A stretch of 64,000 nt of DNA from Bradyrhizobiaceae bacterium PARB1 (GCA_002256345.1 NKIY01000003.1:682001-746000), one strand, 5' to 3'; shown: positions 25,610-34,112, counted from the first letter of the stretch. Notes: a model not told the origin generated them from the sequence alone. Translations and numbers: made by a program.

Positions 25610-25735
25610 TTAGCCCTGGCGAGCCTTGAAGCGGCGCTGGGTCTTGTTGATCACGTAGACGCGGCCCTTGCGGCGGACCAGGCGGTTATCGCGGTGACGG
25701 GCACGCAGCGATTTCAAAGAGTTACGGACTTTCAT
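25610..25735 (-). CDS. rpmJ: 50S ribosomal protein L36
   Basis: The 41-residue, highly basic protein [20 protein letters not shown] then [21 protein letters not shown] is bacterial L36, the smallest large-subunit protein, which binds 23S rRNA near domain VI. The Cys and His ligands of zinc-binding L36 are all absent, so it is the zinc-free form (YkgO-like), usual for Alphaproteobacteria. It is a stand-alone gene with a strong terminator, which explains its absence from automatic gene lists. Confidence 0.95.
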   Translation of the reverse strand: MKVRNSLKSLRARHRDNRLVRRKGRVYVINKTQRRFKARQG

Positions 25736-25963
25736 CGGTCGATCCTGATAGCTTGCGATCGTGACTTCAAATGCCGTGCATCGCAGGCCGAAATCAGCGA
25801 AATATGGGCTTTAACCCGCTGGCAGCCGAGCCACCCGGGACCCGCGGTTTCTAGACACCAAGGACCCCACTGTCAATCCGAACGGGCAAAATCACGGCCC
25901 GTACGGACGACATTTGCAGGCCTTTGTCACGTCAAACGCCGAATTCCGTGCGGCAGCACAGCG

Positions 25964-26935
25964 TCATTCCTGCGGCACGTTTGCGGTCTTCACCACCGCG
26001 CTCCATTTGGCGATTTCCGCGTCCACGAAGGCAGCGAATTCCGTTCCCGTTCGCCCGCCTGGCTCGACGCCCTGCGTGGCGAACTTTTCGCGGGTGGCCG
26101 GCGCAGCCAATATCTCTCGCATCGCTTCGACCAGCTTTTTGTAGATCGGGTTCCCGTTCGCCTGCGGCATGTACATGCCGAACCACGACGTCGCCTCGAA
26201 GCCCTTCACGCCGGCCTCGTCGAGCGTCGGCACATCGGGCAGCGAGGCCGCGCGCTGCAGGCTGGTGACCGCGAGCACGCGGATATTACCGGCCTGCGCG
26301 GCGGGCAGCACTGTGGGCAATGTATCGAACATGATCGGGATATGGCCGCCGATCAGATCGTTCATCGCGGGCGCTGCGCCCTTGTAGGGGATGTGCTCGA
26401 TATTGACGCCGGCCATCTGCTTGAACAATTCGCCGGAGAGATGATTGGCGCCGCCGATGCCGGAGGAGCCGAACGACAGTTTGCCGGGCTGCTTCTTCGC
26501 CATCTCGATCAATTCGGCGACGCTCTTCGCGGGAAAATCCTTCGACACGCACAACGCATTCGGCGCCGTCGCCACCACGGCGATCGGCGAAAAATCCTTC
26601 TGCGTGTCGTAAGGCAGGCGCGTGCGCAGGCTCGGATTGATGACGTGATGCGTTGCCGTGATCAGCACCACGCTGCCGTCGGCCGGCGACTTCGCCACCA
26701 TCTCGGATCCGATGGTACCGGATGCACCCGGGCGGTTTTCGACGAGTGTCGTGACGCCCAGCTTGTCGCCGAGATATTGCGCGACGAAGCGCGCGAGAAT
26801 GTCGGTGGTGCCGCCGGCAGGAAACGGCACGATGATCTTGATCTGATTGCCGGGAATTGTCTGCGCCTGCGCGGGCGCGGCAGTGAAGCAAGCGATGGCC
26901 AGCACGGCCAGCATGCCTCTTGCGAGCATGTTCAT
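25964..26935 (-). CDS. Bug-family (TctC) tripartite tricarboxylate transporter binding protein
   Basis: The 323-residue periplasmic protein has a signal peptide (MLAVLAIACFTAAPAQAQ) and the Bug fold: IKIIVPFPAGGTTDILARF near the mature N-terminus, then VENRPGASGTIGSEMVAKSP, PSLRTRLPYDTQKDFSPIAV, and SSGIGGANHLSGELFKQM. These proteins bind carboxylates or amino acids for TctAB permeases, but no tctA/tctB is near; orphan Bug proteins are common in such genomes. ATG 26935 is chosen over the open frame to 26995 because it begins the signal peptide and has GAGGG at the right distance. It sits downstream of two MaoC-type genes and may carry their substrate. Confidence 0.9.
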   Translation of the reverse strand: MNMLARGMLAVLAIACFTAAPAQAQTIPGNQIKIIVPFPAGGTTDILARFVAQYLGDKLGVTTLVENRPGASGTIGSEMVAKSPADGSVVLITATHHVINPSLRTRLPYDTQKDFSPIAVVATAPNALCVSKDFPAKSVAELIEMAKKQPGKLSFGSSGIGGANHLSGELFKQMAGVNIEHIPYKGAAPAMNDLIGGHIPIMFDTLPTVLPAAQAGNIRVLAVTSLQRAASLPDVPTLDEAGVKGFEATSWFGMYMPQANGNPIYKKLVEAMREILAAPATREKFATQGVEPGGRTGTEFAAFVDAEIAKWSAVVKTANVPQE

Positions 26936-27021
26936 TTCATCCCTCGATATTGGTTTGACTATTGAATGGCGTGCGACCCGGGCCGCACGCCACAAGGCAA
27001 AGTTGACGAAGTACAGAACGA

Positions 27022-27462
27022 TCAGGCCGCGATCGGAAACTCGACCATGGCCTCGCCGATTGCGACCTTCTCATCGTTCTGGTTCTTCACCAGCACATCG
27101 ACCAGCACCCAGCGCGATTTCTGCGTCACCTGCTTGGCCTTGATGATGCCCACCGGCCTGATCGTATCGCCCGGCTTCACCGGCTTGACCCAGCGCGTTT
27201 CCAGGCGGCGATGGATGGCGCCGGCCGGATAGGCCCAGTCGGTCAGCATGCGGGTGATGAGGCCGAAATTGTTCATGCCATGCATGATGATGCCGCCGAA
27301 ATTGGTCTTGCCGAACGCGTTCTTCATGTAGTCGTCGTCAAGATGCAGCGGATTGTAGTCGAGCGAACCGTCGCAGAAGAGGCGGATCGACTCGCGCGAT
27401 ACGGCGAAGCTCGGACCGTCGATGGTGTCGCCGGCATTCAGTGTCTCGAAATTCGTGCTCAT
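27022..27462 (-). CDS. MaoC-family acyl dehydratase (hotdog fold)
   Basis: This 146-residue hotdog-fold protein (MSTNFETLNAGDTIDGPSFA) resembles (R)-specific enoyl-CoA hydratases and MaoC dehydratases. The catalytic pair is approximately NPLHLDDDYMKNAFGKTNFG: Asp/His of the hydratase-2 motif, followed by GGIIMHGMNNFGLITRML. It is 21 bp downstream of the FAS1-type dehydratase gene (27484). Two such half-size proteins often form one heterodimeric hydratase acting on a CoA thioester. The gene order with an IclR regulator and a Bug protein suggests catabolism of an organic acid; the substrate cannot be read from the sequence. Confidence 0.85.
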   Translation of the reverse strand: MSTNFETLNAGDTIDGPSFAVSRESIRLFCDGSLDYNPLHLDDDYMKNAFGKTNFGGIIMHGMNNFGLITRMLTDWAYPAGAIHRRLETRWVKPVKPGDTIRPVGIIKAKQVTQKSRWVLVDVLVKNQNDEKVAIGEAMVEFPIAA

Positions 27463-27483
27463 GAATTGTTTCCTTCGCTGCAC

Positions 27484-27957
27484 TTACATCGGGCGAATGG
27501 TCTGGCCGCGGCCGGAGCAAATGACGTCGCCGTGCTGGTTGAAGAACACGTTGTCATGCACGACGAACAACCGCTCGCGCTTGATGAACTTGTCGAGCGC
27601 GCGCGCCTGCAACGTGATGGTGTCGCCGGGCCGCGCCGGGATGTTGTAGCTCCAGCTCTGGCCGGCATTCACAGTGCCGGGCGTCCGCATCCAGTCGTCG
27701 GTGGGCGTGCAGGAAAACATCAGCAGGATGTGGATCGAGGGCGGCGCGATCAGCCCGCCATAGGGCGAAGCCTTCGCGTAAGCTTCGTCGAAGTACAGTG
27801 GGTGATCCTCGCCGACCGAGCGGCAATACAAATGGATCGCTTCCTTGGTCAGCACATAGGGCAGCGTCTTGCGGGGCGCGCCGGGGACGATCTCGTCCCA
27901 GACTTTCCGCAAGTTCGCGTCCTTCCAGAAATCCGTCTCAAAAACTTGTGCTTGCAT
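27484..27957 (-). CDS. FAS1-like dehydratase / MaoC N-terminal domain protein
   Basis: A 157-residue hotdog protein (MQAQVFETDFWKDANLRKVW) of the MaoC_dehydrat_N family. Conserved segments are PYVLTKEAIHLYCRSVGEDH, PLYFDEAYAKASPYGGLIAP and SWSYNIPARPGDTITLQARA. These proteins lack the complete hydratase motif and pair with a MaoC-type partner, here the next gene. Start ATG 27957 gives the usual family N-terminus; alternatives at 27975 and 27981 add MGVDET. The latter start would place the first codon at the edge of the IclR operator-like palindrome at 27982. Confidence 0.83.
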   Translation of the reverse strand: MQAQVFETDFWKDANLRKVWDEIVPGAPRKTLPYVLTKEAIHLYCRSVGEDHPLYFDEAYAKASPYGGLIAPPSIHILLMFSCTPTDDWMRTPGTVNAGQSWSYNIPARPGDTITLQARALDKFIKRERLFVVHDNVFFNQHGDVICSGRGQTIRPM

Positions 27958-27981
27958 CGTCTCGTCAACTCCCATAAACAT

Positions 27982-28016
27982 GTTCGCTGAGCGAACTTTT
28001 TATTCGTCCAGCGAAC
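27982..28016. promoter_or_regulatory. Tandem IclR operator-like sites
   Basis: GTTCGCTGAGCGAAC (27982-27996) is a 15-bp palindrome with 6-bp arms; ATTCGTCCAGCGAAC (28002-28016) is an imperfect second copy, exactly 20 bp apart start to start (two helical turns). IclR-family proteins bind tandem or paired 15-bp palindromes. The sites lie in the divergent region between the dehydratase operon and the iclR-type gene, so both are likely controlled. Confidence 0.6.
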
Positions 28017-28071
28017 CACATTGATATGATTTTGACCGATCTGCAAGTCGCAGATTTTGAAGGGGCCTGAC

Positions 28072-28842
28072 GTGGCGAAAGAGAGCGATGGATTTGTGCG
28101 CGCGATCGCGCGGGGCTTTGCGACCGTGGAAGCACTCGGCAAACCGCCCGGGCGCCATACGCTGTCGGAAGTTGCAGCAATCGCAGGCCTCAGCCGCGCC
28201 ACCGCCCGCCGCATGCTGGCGACGCTGGTGGCGATGAACTATTGCGAGGCCGATGGGCGCTATTTCAGCCTGCGTCCGCGGGCGCTCGGCCTCGGCATGT
28301 CCTATCTCAACGCGCTGCCCTACTGGGGCTATGCCCAGCGCGCACTTGATGATCTGCGCAACGAGACCGGCGAATCCTGCGCGCTGGCCGTGCTCGACGA
28401 GACCGAAATCGTCTATGCGCTGCGCCTGCCGGCGCGGCGTATTCTGTCGGCCAATCTCGCTGTCGGCAGCCGCCTGCCCGCGCATGCGGTGTCGCTCGGC
28501 CGCGTGCTGCTCGCCGCACTGCCGCCCGACAAACGCGCAAACTATCTTGCGACCACCGACTTCCAGCCGATCACCGCCCGCACCGTCGTCGATCCGGCAG
28601 AGCTCGGGCGCGAACTCGAACGTGTGGATCTCGAGGGCTATGGCTGGATCGACGGAGAACTCGACCCCGCAATCTGCGGCATCGCCGTGCCGGTGCGCGA
28701 CCACTCCGGCCGCGTCGTGGCGGCGATCAGCATCAATACGATTTCAGGCACGCTGAGCGAGGCGGAAGCGAAAGAGAAGTATCTCGTCCCGCTGCGAAGA
28801 ACGGCGCAGGATATCCGCACGCAGGCTTCGCAGGCAGGGTAG
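28072..28842 (+). CDS. IclR-family transcriptional regulator (PcaR/PobR type)
   Basis: The 256-residue protein has an N-terminal winged helix (FVRAIARGFATVEALGKPPG, TLSEVAAIAGLSRATARRML), then the IclR effector domain with GESCALAVLDETEIVYALRL, SRLPAHAVSLGRVLLAALPP, and GIAVPVRDHSGRVVAAISIN. The layout is close to PcaR/PobR/PcaU, which sense aromatic acids. GTG 28072 is chosen because AAGGGG precedes it by 6 bp; the frame is open back to 28057. It is divergent from the dehydratase/Bug genes and likely controls them via the tandem palindromes upstream. Effector unknown. Confidence 0.92.
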   Translation: MAKESDGFVRAIARGFATVEALGKPPGRHTLSEVAAIAGLSRATARRMLATLVAMNYCEADGRYFSLRPRALGLGMSYLNALPYWGYAQRALDDLRNETGESCALAVLDETEIVYALRLPARRILSANLAVGSRLPAHAVSLGRVLLAALPPDKRANYLATTDFQPITARTVVDPAELGRELERVDLEGYGWIDGELDPAICGIAVPVRDHSGRVVAAISINTISGTLSEAEAKEKYLVPLRRTAQDIRTQASQAG

Positions 28843-28843
28843 T

Positions 28844-28893
28844 CGTAGGACCTATTGGCCAAAGGCGTAATCCGCCGGCCGAGTTCATGGTGG
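28844..28893. repeat. Half copy of the GCGTAATCCGCC intergenic repeat
   Basis: GTAGGACC...GGCGTAATCCGCCGGCCGAGTTCA aligns with the left part of the complete element at 29491 (GCGTAATCCGCCGACCGACTACA). The right arm is missing here. The two copies bracket the orphan gene at 28939. Confidence 0.5.
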
Positions 28894-28938
28894 AGACCCC
28901 ACCGCTCTTCGAGCGATAGCGGACAAGTCGCGGGCTGC

Positions 28939-29319
28939 CTAACCACCAAGCAAATAGTTGCCGACGCGCACGGAGCCATCGCAATCGACGATCAGTTCAA
29001 CCCGCCGTCGTTCATTGGCAGGCTCAAGGGAAAAGATGACGATCCATCGATGCCTCACTTGCAACTCGTGATCCGGAGGCCGCACAGCAAAACAATTCAA
29101 ACAATCCATTTTTAGATTCTCCAGCGCGGCATTTGTCAGACCATTCCGGCGCAGGTCGGAGATCAAGCTCGTGGATGACCAACTTGACGAGAAGAAAAGC
29201 GCGACGGCCCGATAGGCATCCGCCTCCTTTTCGAGTGGAATTCGGCATCCGCACACCGAAACGATCATTAATATCAGCATCGTAACGAGAGGCAGTGAGT
29301 ACTGGAAATGATTCTTCAT
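28939..29319 (-). CDS. Hypothetical small lipoprotein-like protein
   Basis: A 126-residue frame opens MKNHFQYSLPLVTMLILMIV then SVCGCRIPLEKEADAYRAVA. The hydrophobic N-terminus ends in VCGC, a possible but non-canonical lipobox (Cys-25). The rest is mixed, with a C-terminal half (WIVIFSLEPANERRRVELIV, DCDGSVRVGNYLLGG) resembling secreted beta-rich proteins. Its GC content and codon use are clearly lower than in neighbours, and no Shine-Dalgarno is visible, both of which suggest horizontal origin or a non-gene. I recognise no family. It is flanked by copies of an intergenic repeat. Confidence 0.45.
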   Translation of the reverse strand: MKNHFQYSLPLVTMLILMIVSVCGCRIPLEKEADAYRAVALFFSSSWSSTSLISDLRRNGLTNAALENLKMDCLNCFAVRPPDHELQVRHRWIVIFSLEPANERRRVELIVDCDGSVRVGNYLLGG

Positions 29320-29490
29320 CGATTGTTATGATCAAGGGCCGAGAGAACACGCGCCGCGGCCCATTCTATAGTCTTGTTCGTAACAGATCATAAGACAGGC
29401 CGAGCGAGAGGCGTAAAATTCCCGGAGCAATTCCCATCACAGCCGGGCGATTACAATGGTGAGTGTCGTTGCGCTCTGGCTGGCGCAGCC

Positions 29491-29576
29491 GTAGCTCGGA
29501 TGCACGCAGCGTAATCCGCCGACCGACTACAATGTGGAAACACTGCGGCGGATTACGCTTCGCTAACCCGCCCTAC
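29491..29576. repeat. Palindromic intergenic repeat (GTAGGGCGGGTTAGC / GCGTAATCCGCC)
   Basis: Left arm GTAGCTCGGATGCACGCAGC then GTAATCCGCC (29491-29520); right arm GGCGGATTACGCTTCGCTAA then CCCGCCCTAC (29547-29576). The inner 13 bp of each arm are near-perfect complements, the outer part is imperfect. The right arm supplies the stop codon of the 63-residue gene at 29563. Confidence 0.75.
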
Positions 29577-29754
29577 GGCTGATCGCCTTAGCTGCAGTCA
29601 GACAATAAGCCATCACGGCCAGCGGCACCGCCAGCATCAACCAGCTCAAGGCCCACCAGAGGCCGCTTTCACCGATCAGTGCCGCGACCAATCCGGCGAT
29701 GGTCGCAACGGCCAGCGCGATCGGCCAGAGCCATTGGCGCCTGAAGCTACTCAT
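29563..29754 (-). CDS. Small membrane protein of the iron-uptake operon (63 aa)
   Basis: A 63-residue protein: MSSFRRQWLWPIALAVATIA, GLVAALIGESGLWWALSWLM, then LAVPLAVMAYCLTAAKAISR. It has two membrane helices with a short acidic loop (GESG). The ATG overlaps the stop of the PepSY gene by 4 bp (ATGA), so the two are coupled. Small two-helix proteins often accompany PepSY/TonB-receptor sets in siderophore loci; the role is unknown. Its last residues RRAG and the TAG stop are encoded by the palindromic repeat at 29547-29576, which implies that the natural end was replaced when the repeat arrived. Confidence 0.72.
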   Translation of the reverse strand: MSSFRRQWLWPIALAVATIAGLVAALIGESGLWWALSWLMLAVPLAVMAYCLTAAKAISRRAG

Positions 29755-30878
29755 CGCGCCGCCGCCTGCATTCCGGGAATCGCCATGCCCGCTGCGCGGC
29801 GCCGGCGGCGCTTTGCCCACCACAGATAAAGGCCGCTCATCAGCACCACGATGGTGACGACATCGAGCAGCGCCCAGATGATCTTCAGGGGCAAGCCGCC
29901 ATAGTCGCCGAAATGCAGCGGCTGCGACATGAACAGCGCCGTCGCGTACCATGGCATGTCACGCACGGAGACCACGCGGCCAGTCGTCGCATCGGCCAAT
30001 GCGGGCTTGAGGATACGGCTGGTGATCGGCGTGTTGCCGGTGAGGAAGATCGCGACATGCGACGGTGTCGCGAAGGGCGTGCCGGGAAAGGCCACCGTCA
30101 TGACATTCATGCCGGGCACGGCACTCCGCACCTCGCGCAGCATGTCATCGATGCGGGCGCGCTTTGTCGCATCCTCCGCGGGCTTCGCCTGTGCCGCCAT
30201 TTCGACAAGCTGGTTGGCCTGCCATGCGAGTTCGATCGGCGCGGCCAGCGTGTTGATGACGCCGGTGAAACTGACGACGGCGAACCAGGCAAGCGTGCCG
30301 ATGCCGAGCAGATTGTGCAGATCGAGCCATGTGCGCTGCCGGTTGCCACCGCGGCGGACGGCGCCGAAATCGAGCCGGCGCGTGAACGGGCCATAGAGCA
30401 CGACCCCGGAGACGATGGCGATGCAGAGAAGGAGGCCCATGAAGCCGAGAAACAGCGTGCCCCAGAGGCCGGCAAACATATCGAGATGCAGCCGCAGCAT
30501 CACATAGAGAAAGCCTTCATTAGGCTGCGGGACCTCGATCTGCTTTCCCGTGCGGGTGTCGAACACCTGATAGTGGAAGGCGCCGGGATCGGTGGTCATC
30601 GCCGCTGCCGTCGGCACTTTCACGATGGGATGATCGCGGTCGTAAAACAGATAGGGGACGACCTGCCCCGGCCGCGCGGCCTGGGCCCGCGCGACGATGT
30701 CGTCGATGGAGGCCGTGCCCGGCGCCGCGGCGGTGGTTTCGAGCTTGAGGTCGGGGCCGAGCTCGTCCTTGAAGATCAAGGGCAAGCCGGTGATGCACAG
30801 CATCAGCGCGAACAACGTGCAGACGAGGCTGGTCCAGCGATGCAGCCACGACCAGATGCGGATGGTGCGCGGGGTCAT
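29751..30878 (-). CDS. PepSY-associated membrane protein (PiuB/FpvG type)
   Basis: The 375-residue membrane protein has PepSY_TM architecture: a first helix (WTSLVCTLFALMLCITGLPLI), a periplasmic PepSY section (YQVFDTRTGKQIEVPQPNEG), the conserved RLHLDMFAGLWGTLFLGFMGL with His, a second His in WLDLHNLLGIGTLAWFAVVS, and a terminal helix ALLDVVTIVVLMSGLYLWWAK. Relatives reduce ferric siderophores or assist iron release in the periplasm (FpvG, PiuB). It is located downstream of a TonB siderophore receptor on the same strand with a paired repeat between them, supporting an iron role. Confidence 0.9.
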   Translation of the reverse strand: MTPRTIRIWSWLHRWTSLVCTLFALMLCITGLPLIFKDELGPDLKLETTAAAPGTASIDDIVARAQAARPGQVVPYLFYDRDHPIVKVPTAAAMTTDPGAFHYQVFDTRTGKQIEVPQPNEGFLYVMLRLHLDMFAGLWGTLFLGFMGLLLCIAIVSGVVLYGPFTRRLDFGAVRRGGNRQRTWLDLHNLLGIGTLAWFAVVSFTGVINTLAAPIELAWQANQLVEMAAQAKPAEDATKRARIDDMLREVRSAVPGMNVMTVAFPGTPFATPSHVAIFLTGNTPITSRILKPALADATTGRVVSVRDMPWYATALFMSQPLHFGDYGGLPLKIIWALLDVVTIVVLMSGLYLWWAKRRRRRAAGMAIPGMQAAAR

Positions 30879-30900
30879 GACGGCACAAACATCTCAAACT

Positions 30901-30985
30901 GTCGTCGCCCGGCTTGACCGGGCGATCCAGTAGACACTGCTGCACCTGCGTATACTGGGTCACCCGGTCGAGCCGGGTGACGACA
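30901..30985. repeat. Paired palindromic repeats, copy 3
   Basis: GTCGTCGCCCGGCTTGACCG then GGCGATCCAGTA (30901-30932), followed by TATACTGGGTCACCCGGTCG then AGCCGGGTGACGAC (30951-30984). Inward CCAGTA/TACTGG ends are 22 bp apart. It lies between the TonB receptor gene and the PepSY gene of one apparent operon. Confidence 0.85.
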
Positions 30986-31014
30986 AGTGAGGTGTGGGTG
31001 GGGCGCGGCGTGCA

Positions 31015-33294
31015 TCACCACCGATACCGCAGCCCTGCCAGCACCGTGCGGCGGTTGGCATACTGGCAATAGAAGCCCGACGAGCAGCTCGAATAATATT
31101 CCTTGTCGAACAGGTTGTTGACGTTGAGCGTCAGCGCCATGCCGTTCAGGCTGCGATTGAGATTGCCGAGTTCGTATTTCAGAGCGAGATCCGCCACGGT
31201 GTAGGCCGCCGTGCGCAGCGTGTTGTAGTCGTCGCCGAAGGTGGAGCCGACATGGCGAACGCCGGCACCGAGCGTGAGGCCCGTGACCGGGCCGCTGCGG
31301 AAGGTGTAGTTGGCCCAGGCCGAGCCGTAAAAATCCGGCACCGCCTGCGGACGCATGCCGAGCAGCAGCGCATCAGTGGACTTCGTCACGCGGGTATCGA
31401 GAAAAGTCAGCGCGCCGACCAGTTCGAGGCTGTCGGTGACATTGCCGCGCGCCTCCAGCTCGACGCCGGTCGAGCGGACCTCGCCCTGCTGGACCAAGAG
31501 GCCCGGGATGGCCGATGGCGACTGCACGTTCTGCTGGCGGATATCGAAAGCCGCCGCGGTGAGCAGGATCGGCAGGAAGGTCGGCTGATATTTGACGCCG
31601 GCTTCATACTGCTCGCCGGTGGTGGGCACGAAGGGCGAGCCATTGGCGCTGACGCCGGCCACCGGCTCGAAAGATGTGGCATAGCTCACATAGGGTGCGA
31701 CGCCGTTGTCGAACTTGTAGAGCAGACCGGCGCGATAGGTGGTCCTGGCGTCGGACTGAGTCTGGCGACCGGCAACGGGATTGAACGCGGTCATTCGCGA
31801 GTCCGTCGCCTGGTCGGCCCAGTCGTGGCGTACGCCCAGGGTGGCGCGCCAGCCGCCGAGGCTGATCTGATCCTGCGCATAGATGCCGGCCTGAGACAGG
31901 CGCTGGCTGTTGTCGAAGGCGTTCACGAAGCCGGTGACCGGCTGACCATAGATGGGGTTGACCACATCGAGGGGCGTCGCGCCGCCGATCTGATAAAGCC
32001 AGTTGCTGCGCGTTTCCTGATAATCGACGCCGGTGACGAGCTTGTGCTGCAGGGCGCCGGTGCCGAAATCGAATTGCAGGCGGTTGTCGGCGGCGAGGTT
32101 ATTCGCATCTTCCAGCGAGCGGATGCCCCAGCGCGGCAACTGGCCGGTCGGGGTCATGGCCGCATTCATCTGCAGCGACTGGAAATCGGTCTGCACATGG
32201 CCATAGCGCAGGGTCGAATACAGGCTGACCACGTCATTGAGGCGTTTGTCGAACTGATAGCCGACGCCATATTGCTCGCGCTTGAAGTGATCGAAAGCGG
32301 GATCGCCGACATTGAGCTTGGAGTTCAGGTAAGGCCGATACTGCGCCGGCGCGAGCGACTTCGCATAGATCGAGTTGAAGTAGCCGCCCTGCGGATCGTT
32401 CTGATAGTAGCTCTGGATGGTCAGGCGCGTGTCCATGTCCGGCGCCCAGGTGATGGCGGGCGCGACGGCCACGCGCTGCTCGTCGACACCGTCATAACGC
32501 GTGCCGGACTGGCGGCCGATGGCGGTGAGACTGTAGAGCCACTGCCCTTCCTTATCCAGCGCCCCCTGGCTGGTGATGCCCGACTGGATGCGACCATAGG
32601 TGCCGCCTTCGACACGGAATTCGTTGAAGGGCGTGGCACTCGGCATGCGGCTGACCATGTTGACGAGGCCGCCGGGGCTGGTCTGGCCGTAGAGCATCGC
32701 CGATGGGCCTTTCAGCACATCGACGCGATCGAGCAGGAACGGATCGATGGACGACACCGCAAAAGCCTGGCCGCGCGGCAGCTTCAGGCCGTCGAGGAAG
32801 CTGACATAGCTGGTGGTGAGACCGAACGACCCGAAGCCGCGCATGAAAATGCTGTCATAGCGCGCATTCGTATCGGCATCGGAGATGACGCCCGCGGTGT
32901 AGCGCAGCGCATTGCCGACGGTCTGGACGTTCTGGTCGTCCATCTGCCGGCGCGTGACGGTGGAGATCGACTGCGCGGTTTCCAGCACCGGCGTATCGGT
33001 CTTGGTGGCCGTGCCGGAGGACTTGTCGAGATAGCGATCCGAGGTGTTGGTCGCGCTCACCGCTTGCACTGCCAGTGCGGCAGCAGCGGGAGCACGTGAT
33101 GGCGTGCGCGCGGCGCCGCGCTGCGTGGTGGGGCGCGCGGCCGCGCGGCGCGCAACACGGCGCTCGGGCGACTGCACGGTGACTGCGGGAAGCGCGACCG
33201 ATGGCTCGCGCGCCGTCTGCGCCATGGCCTCCGGACTGCCGATCAGCGTCGCGGCGACAGCCGCACCGATGATGATCCTGTGCTCACTTCCCAT
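31015..33294 (-). CDS. TonB-dependent siderophore receptor (FhuA/FoxA-like)
   Basis: The 759-residue outer-membrane receptor has a signal peptide (IIIGAAVAATLIGSPEAMAQ), a region of Ala/Arg-rich residues, then the plug domain (TPVLETAQSISTVTRRQMDD, VGNALRYTAGVISDADTNAR, YDSIFMRGFGSFGLTTSYVS, DRVDVLKGPSAMLYGQTSPG) and a 22-strand barrel ending NLFDKEYYSSCSSGFYCQYA and the terminal aromatic RYRW. The pattern is that of ferrichrome/ferrioxamine receptors of the FhuA group. Ligand is not proven. A TetR gene is divergent 164 bp away; no Fur or Irr box was recognisable in between. Confidence 0.93.
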   Translation of the reverse strand: MGSEHRIIIGAAVAATLIGSPEAMAQTAREPSVALPAVTVQSPERRVARRAAARPTTQRGAARTPSRAPAAAALAVQAVSATNTSDRYLDKSSGTATKTDTPVLETAQSISTVTRRQMDDQNVQTVGNALRYTAGVISDADTNARYDSIFMRGFGSFGLTTSYVSFLDGLKLPRGQAFAVSSIDPFLLDRVDVLKGPSAMLYGQTSPGGLVNMVSRMPSATPFNEFRVEGGTYGRIQSGITSQGALDKEGQWLYSLTAIGRQSGTRYDGVDEQRVAVAPAITWAPDMDTRLTIQSYYQNDPQGGYFNSIYAKSLAPAQYRPYLNSKLNVGDPAFDHFKREQYGVGYQFDKRLNDVVSLYSTLRYGHVQTDFQSLQMNAAMTPTGQLPRWGIRSLEDANNLAADNRLQFDFGTGALQHKLVTGVDYQETRSNWLYQIGGATPLDVVNPIYGQPVTGFVNAFDNSQRLSQAGIYAQDQISLGGWRATLGVRHDWADQATDSRMTAFNPVAGRQTQSDARTTYRAGLLYKFDNGVAPYVSYATSFEPVAGVSANGSPFVPTTGEQYEAGVKYQPTFLPILLTAAAFDIRQQNVQSPSAIPGLLVQQGEVRSTGVELEARGNVTDSLELVGALTFLDTRVTKSTDALLLGMRPQAVPDFYGSAWANYTFRSGPVTGLTLGAGVRHVGSTFGDDYNTLRTAAYTVADLALKYELGNLNRSLNGMALTLNVNNLFDKEYYSSCSSGFYCQYANRRTVLAGLRYRW

Positions 33295-33458
33295 TCCAAC
33301 TTCCCCGTATTCCCCGATCGCGAATGGGGGGGACGAATAAACGGGACGGGACCGTCCTGTCCAGATTGATTGCCAAGGGAAGGCAAATCTGAGATTGGAA
33401 TTGCTCGAAACACTTGGCTAGCGAACCTGGCTACCGGACGCACGACTGAAGGACCCGA

Positions 33459-34112
33459 ATGCCGGCTGCACCCTCCCCCTCCAAAGGCGGACGCCCGCGC
33501 AAGAGCGATGTGGAAGCGAAGTCGCTGCACATCATTGAGACGGCTTCGCGGCTGTTCGCGCAGCAGGGCTTTGCGGCGACTTCGGTGGAGCAGGTCGTGG
33601 CCGCTTGCGGCGTCGGCAAGGACACGGTGTATCGGCGCTATCCGTCCAAGCTCGCGCTGTTCGAAGGCGTGGTGGCGCATGCGCGGGTGCAGACCGAGGC
33701 GCATTTCCAGACCGCGATGGAAGGCGCCACCGGCGATGCGATGGAGCAGCTCCGCGCCGCGGCGCGCTGGCTGCTGACGGTCAATCTCGATCCGACCCTG
33801 GTCGCCTTCAAGCGCATCGCCTTCAGCGAGGCGCTGGTGGTCGGACAATCCGCGGCCAACAGGACCGTGGATCCGATCATGGACCGGCTGTTCGCCCTGT
33901 TGCGCGGCGCGCAGGAGACAGGCGAGATCGGGCCTGGCGACGTGGCGTTTCTTGCCACGCAACTGATCAACAGCATCGCCGTCGGCCCGATGATCGGCGC
34001 CATGCTGGGAAGCACGACCTATGCGGCGACCGCGGCACAGGATGCCTATTTCGACAAGGCGTGGCGACTGTTTGTGGATGGTGCGCGGGGCGCCACCACG
34101 CAGGATCGTTGA
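33459..34112 (+). CDS. TetR/AcrR-family regulator
   Basis: A 217-residue regulator. The N-terminal HTH is KSLHIIETASRLFAQQGFAA then TSVEQVVAACGVGKDTVYRR, preceded by a basic PSKGGRPRKSD stretch. The C-terminal part resembles the TetR_C_7/AefR-like group (FKRIAFSEALVVGQSAANRT, GDVAFLATQLINSIAVGPMI). ATG 33459 is used. It is divergent from the TonB receptor gene, which it probably controls along with itself. Effector unknown. No palindromic operator was found in 33295-33458. Confidence 0.88.
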   Translation: MPAAPSPSKGGRPRKSDVEAKSLHIIETASRLFAQQGFAATSVEQVVAACGVGKDTVYRRYPSKLALFEGVVAHARVQTEAHFQTAMEGATGDAMEQLRAAARWLLTVNLDPTLVAFKRIAFSEALVVGQSAANRTVDPIMDRLFALLRGAQETGEIGPGDVAFLATQLINSIAVGPMIGAMLGSTTYAATAAQDAYFDKAWRLFVDGARGATTQDR

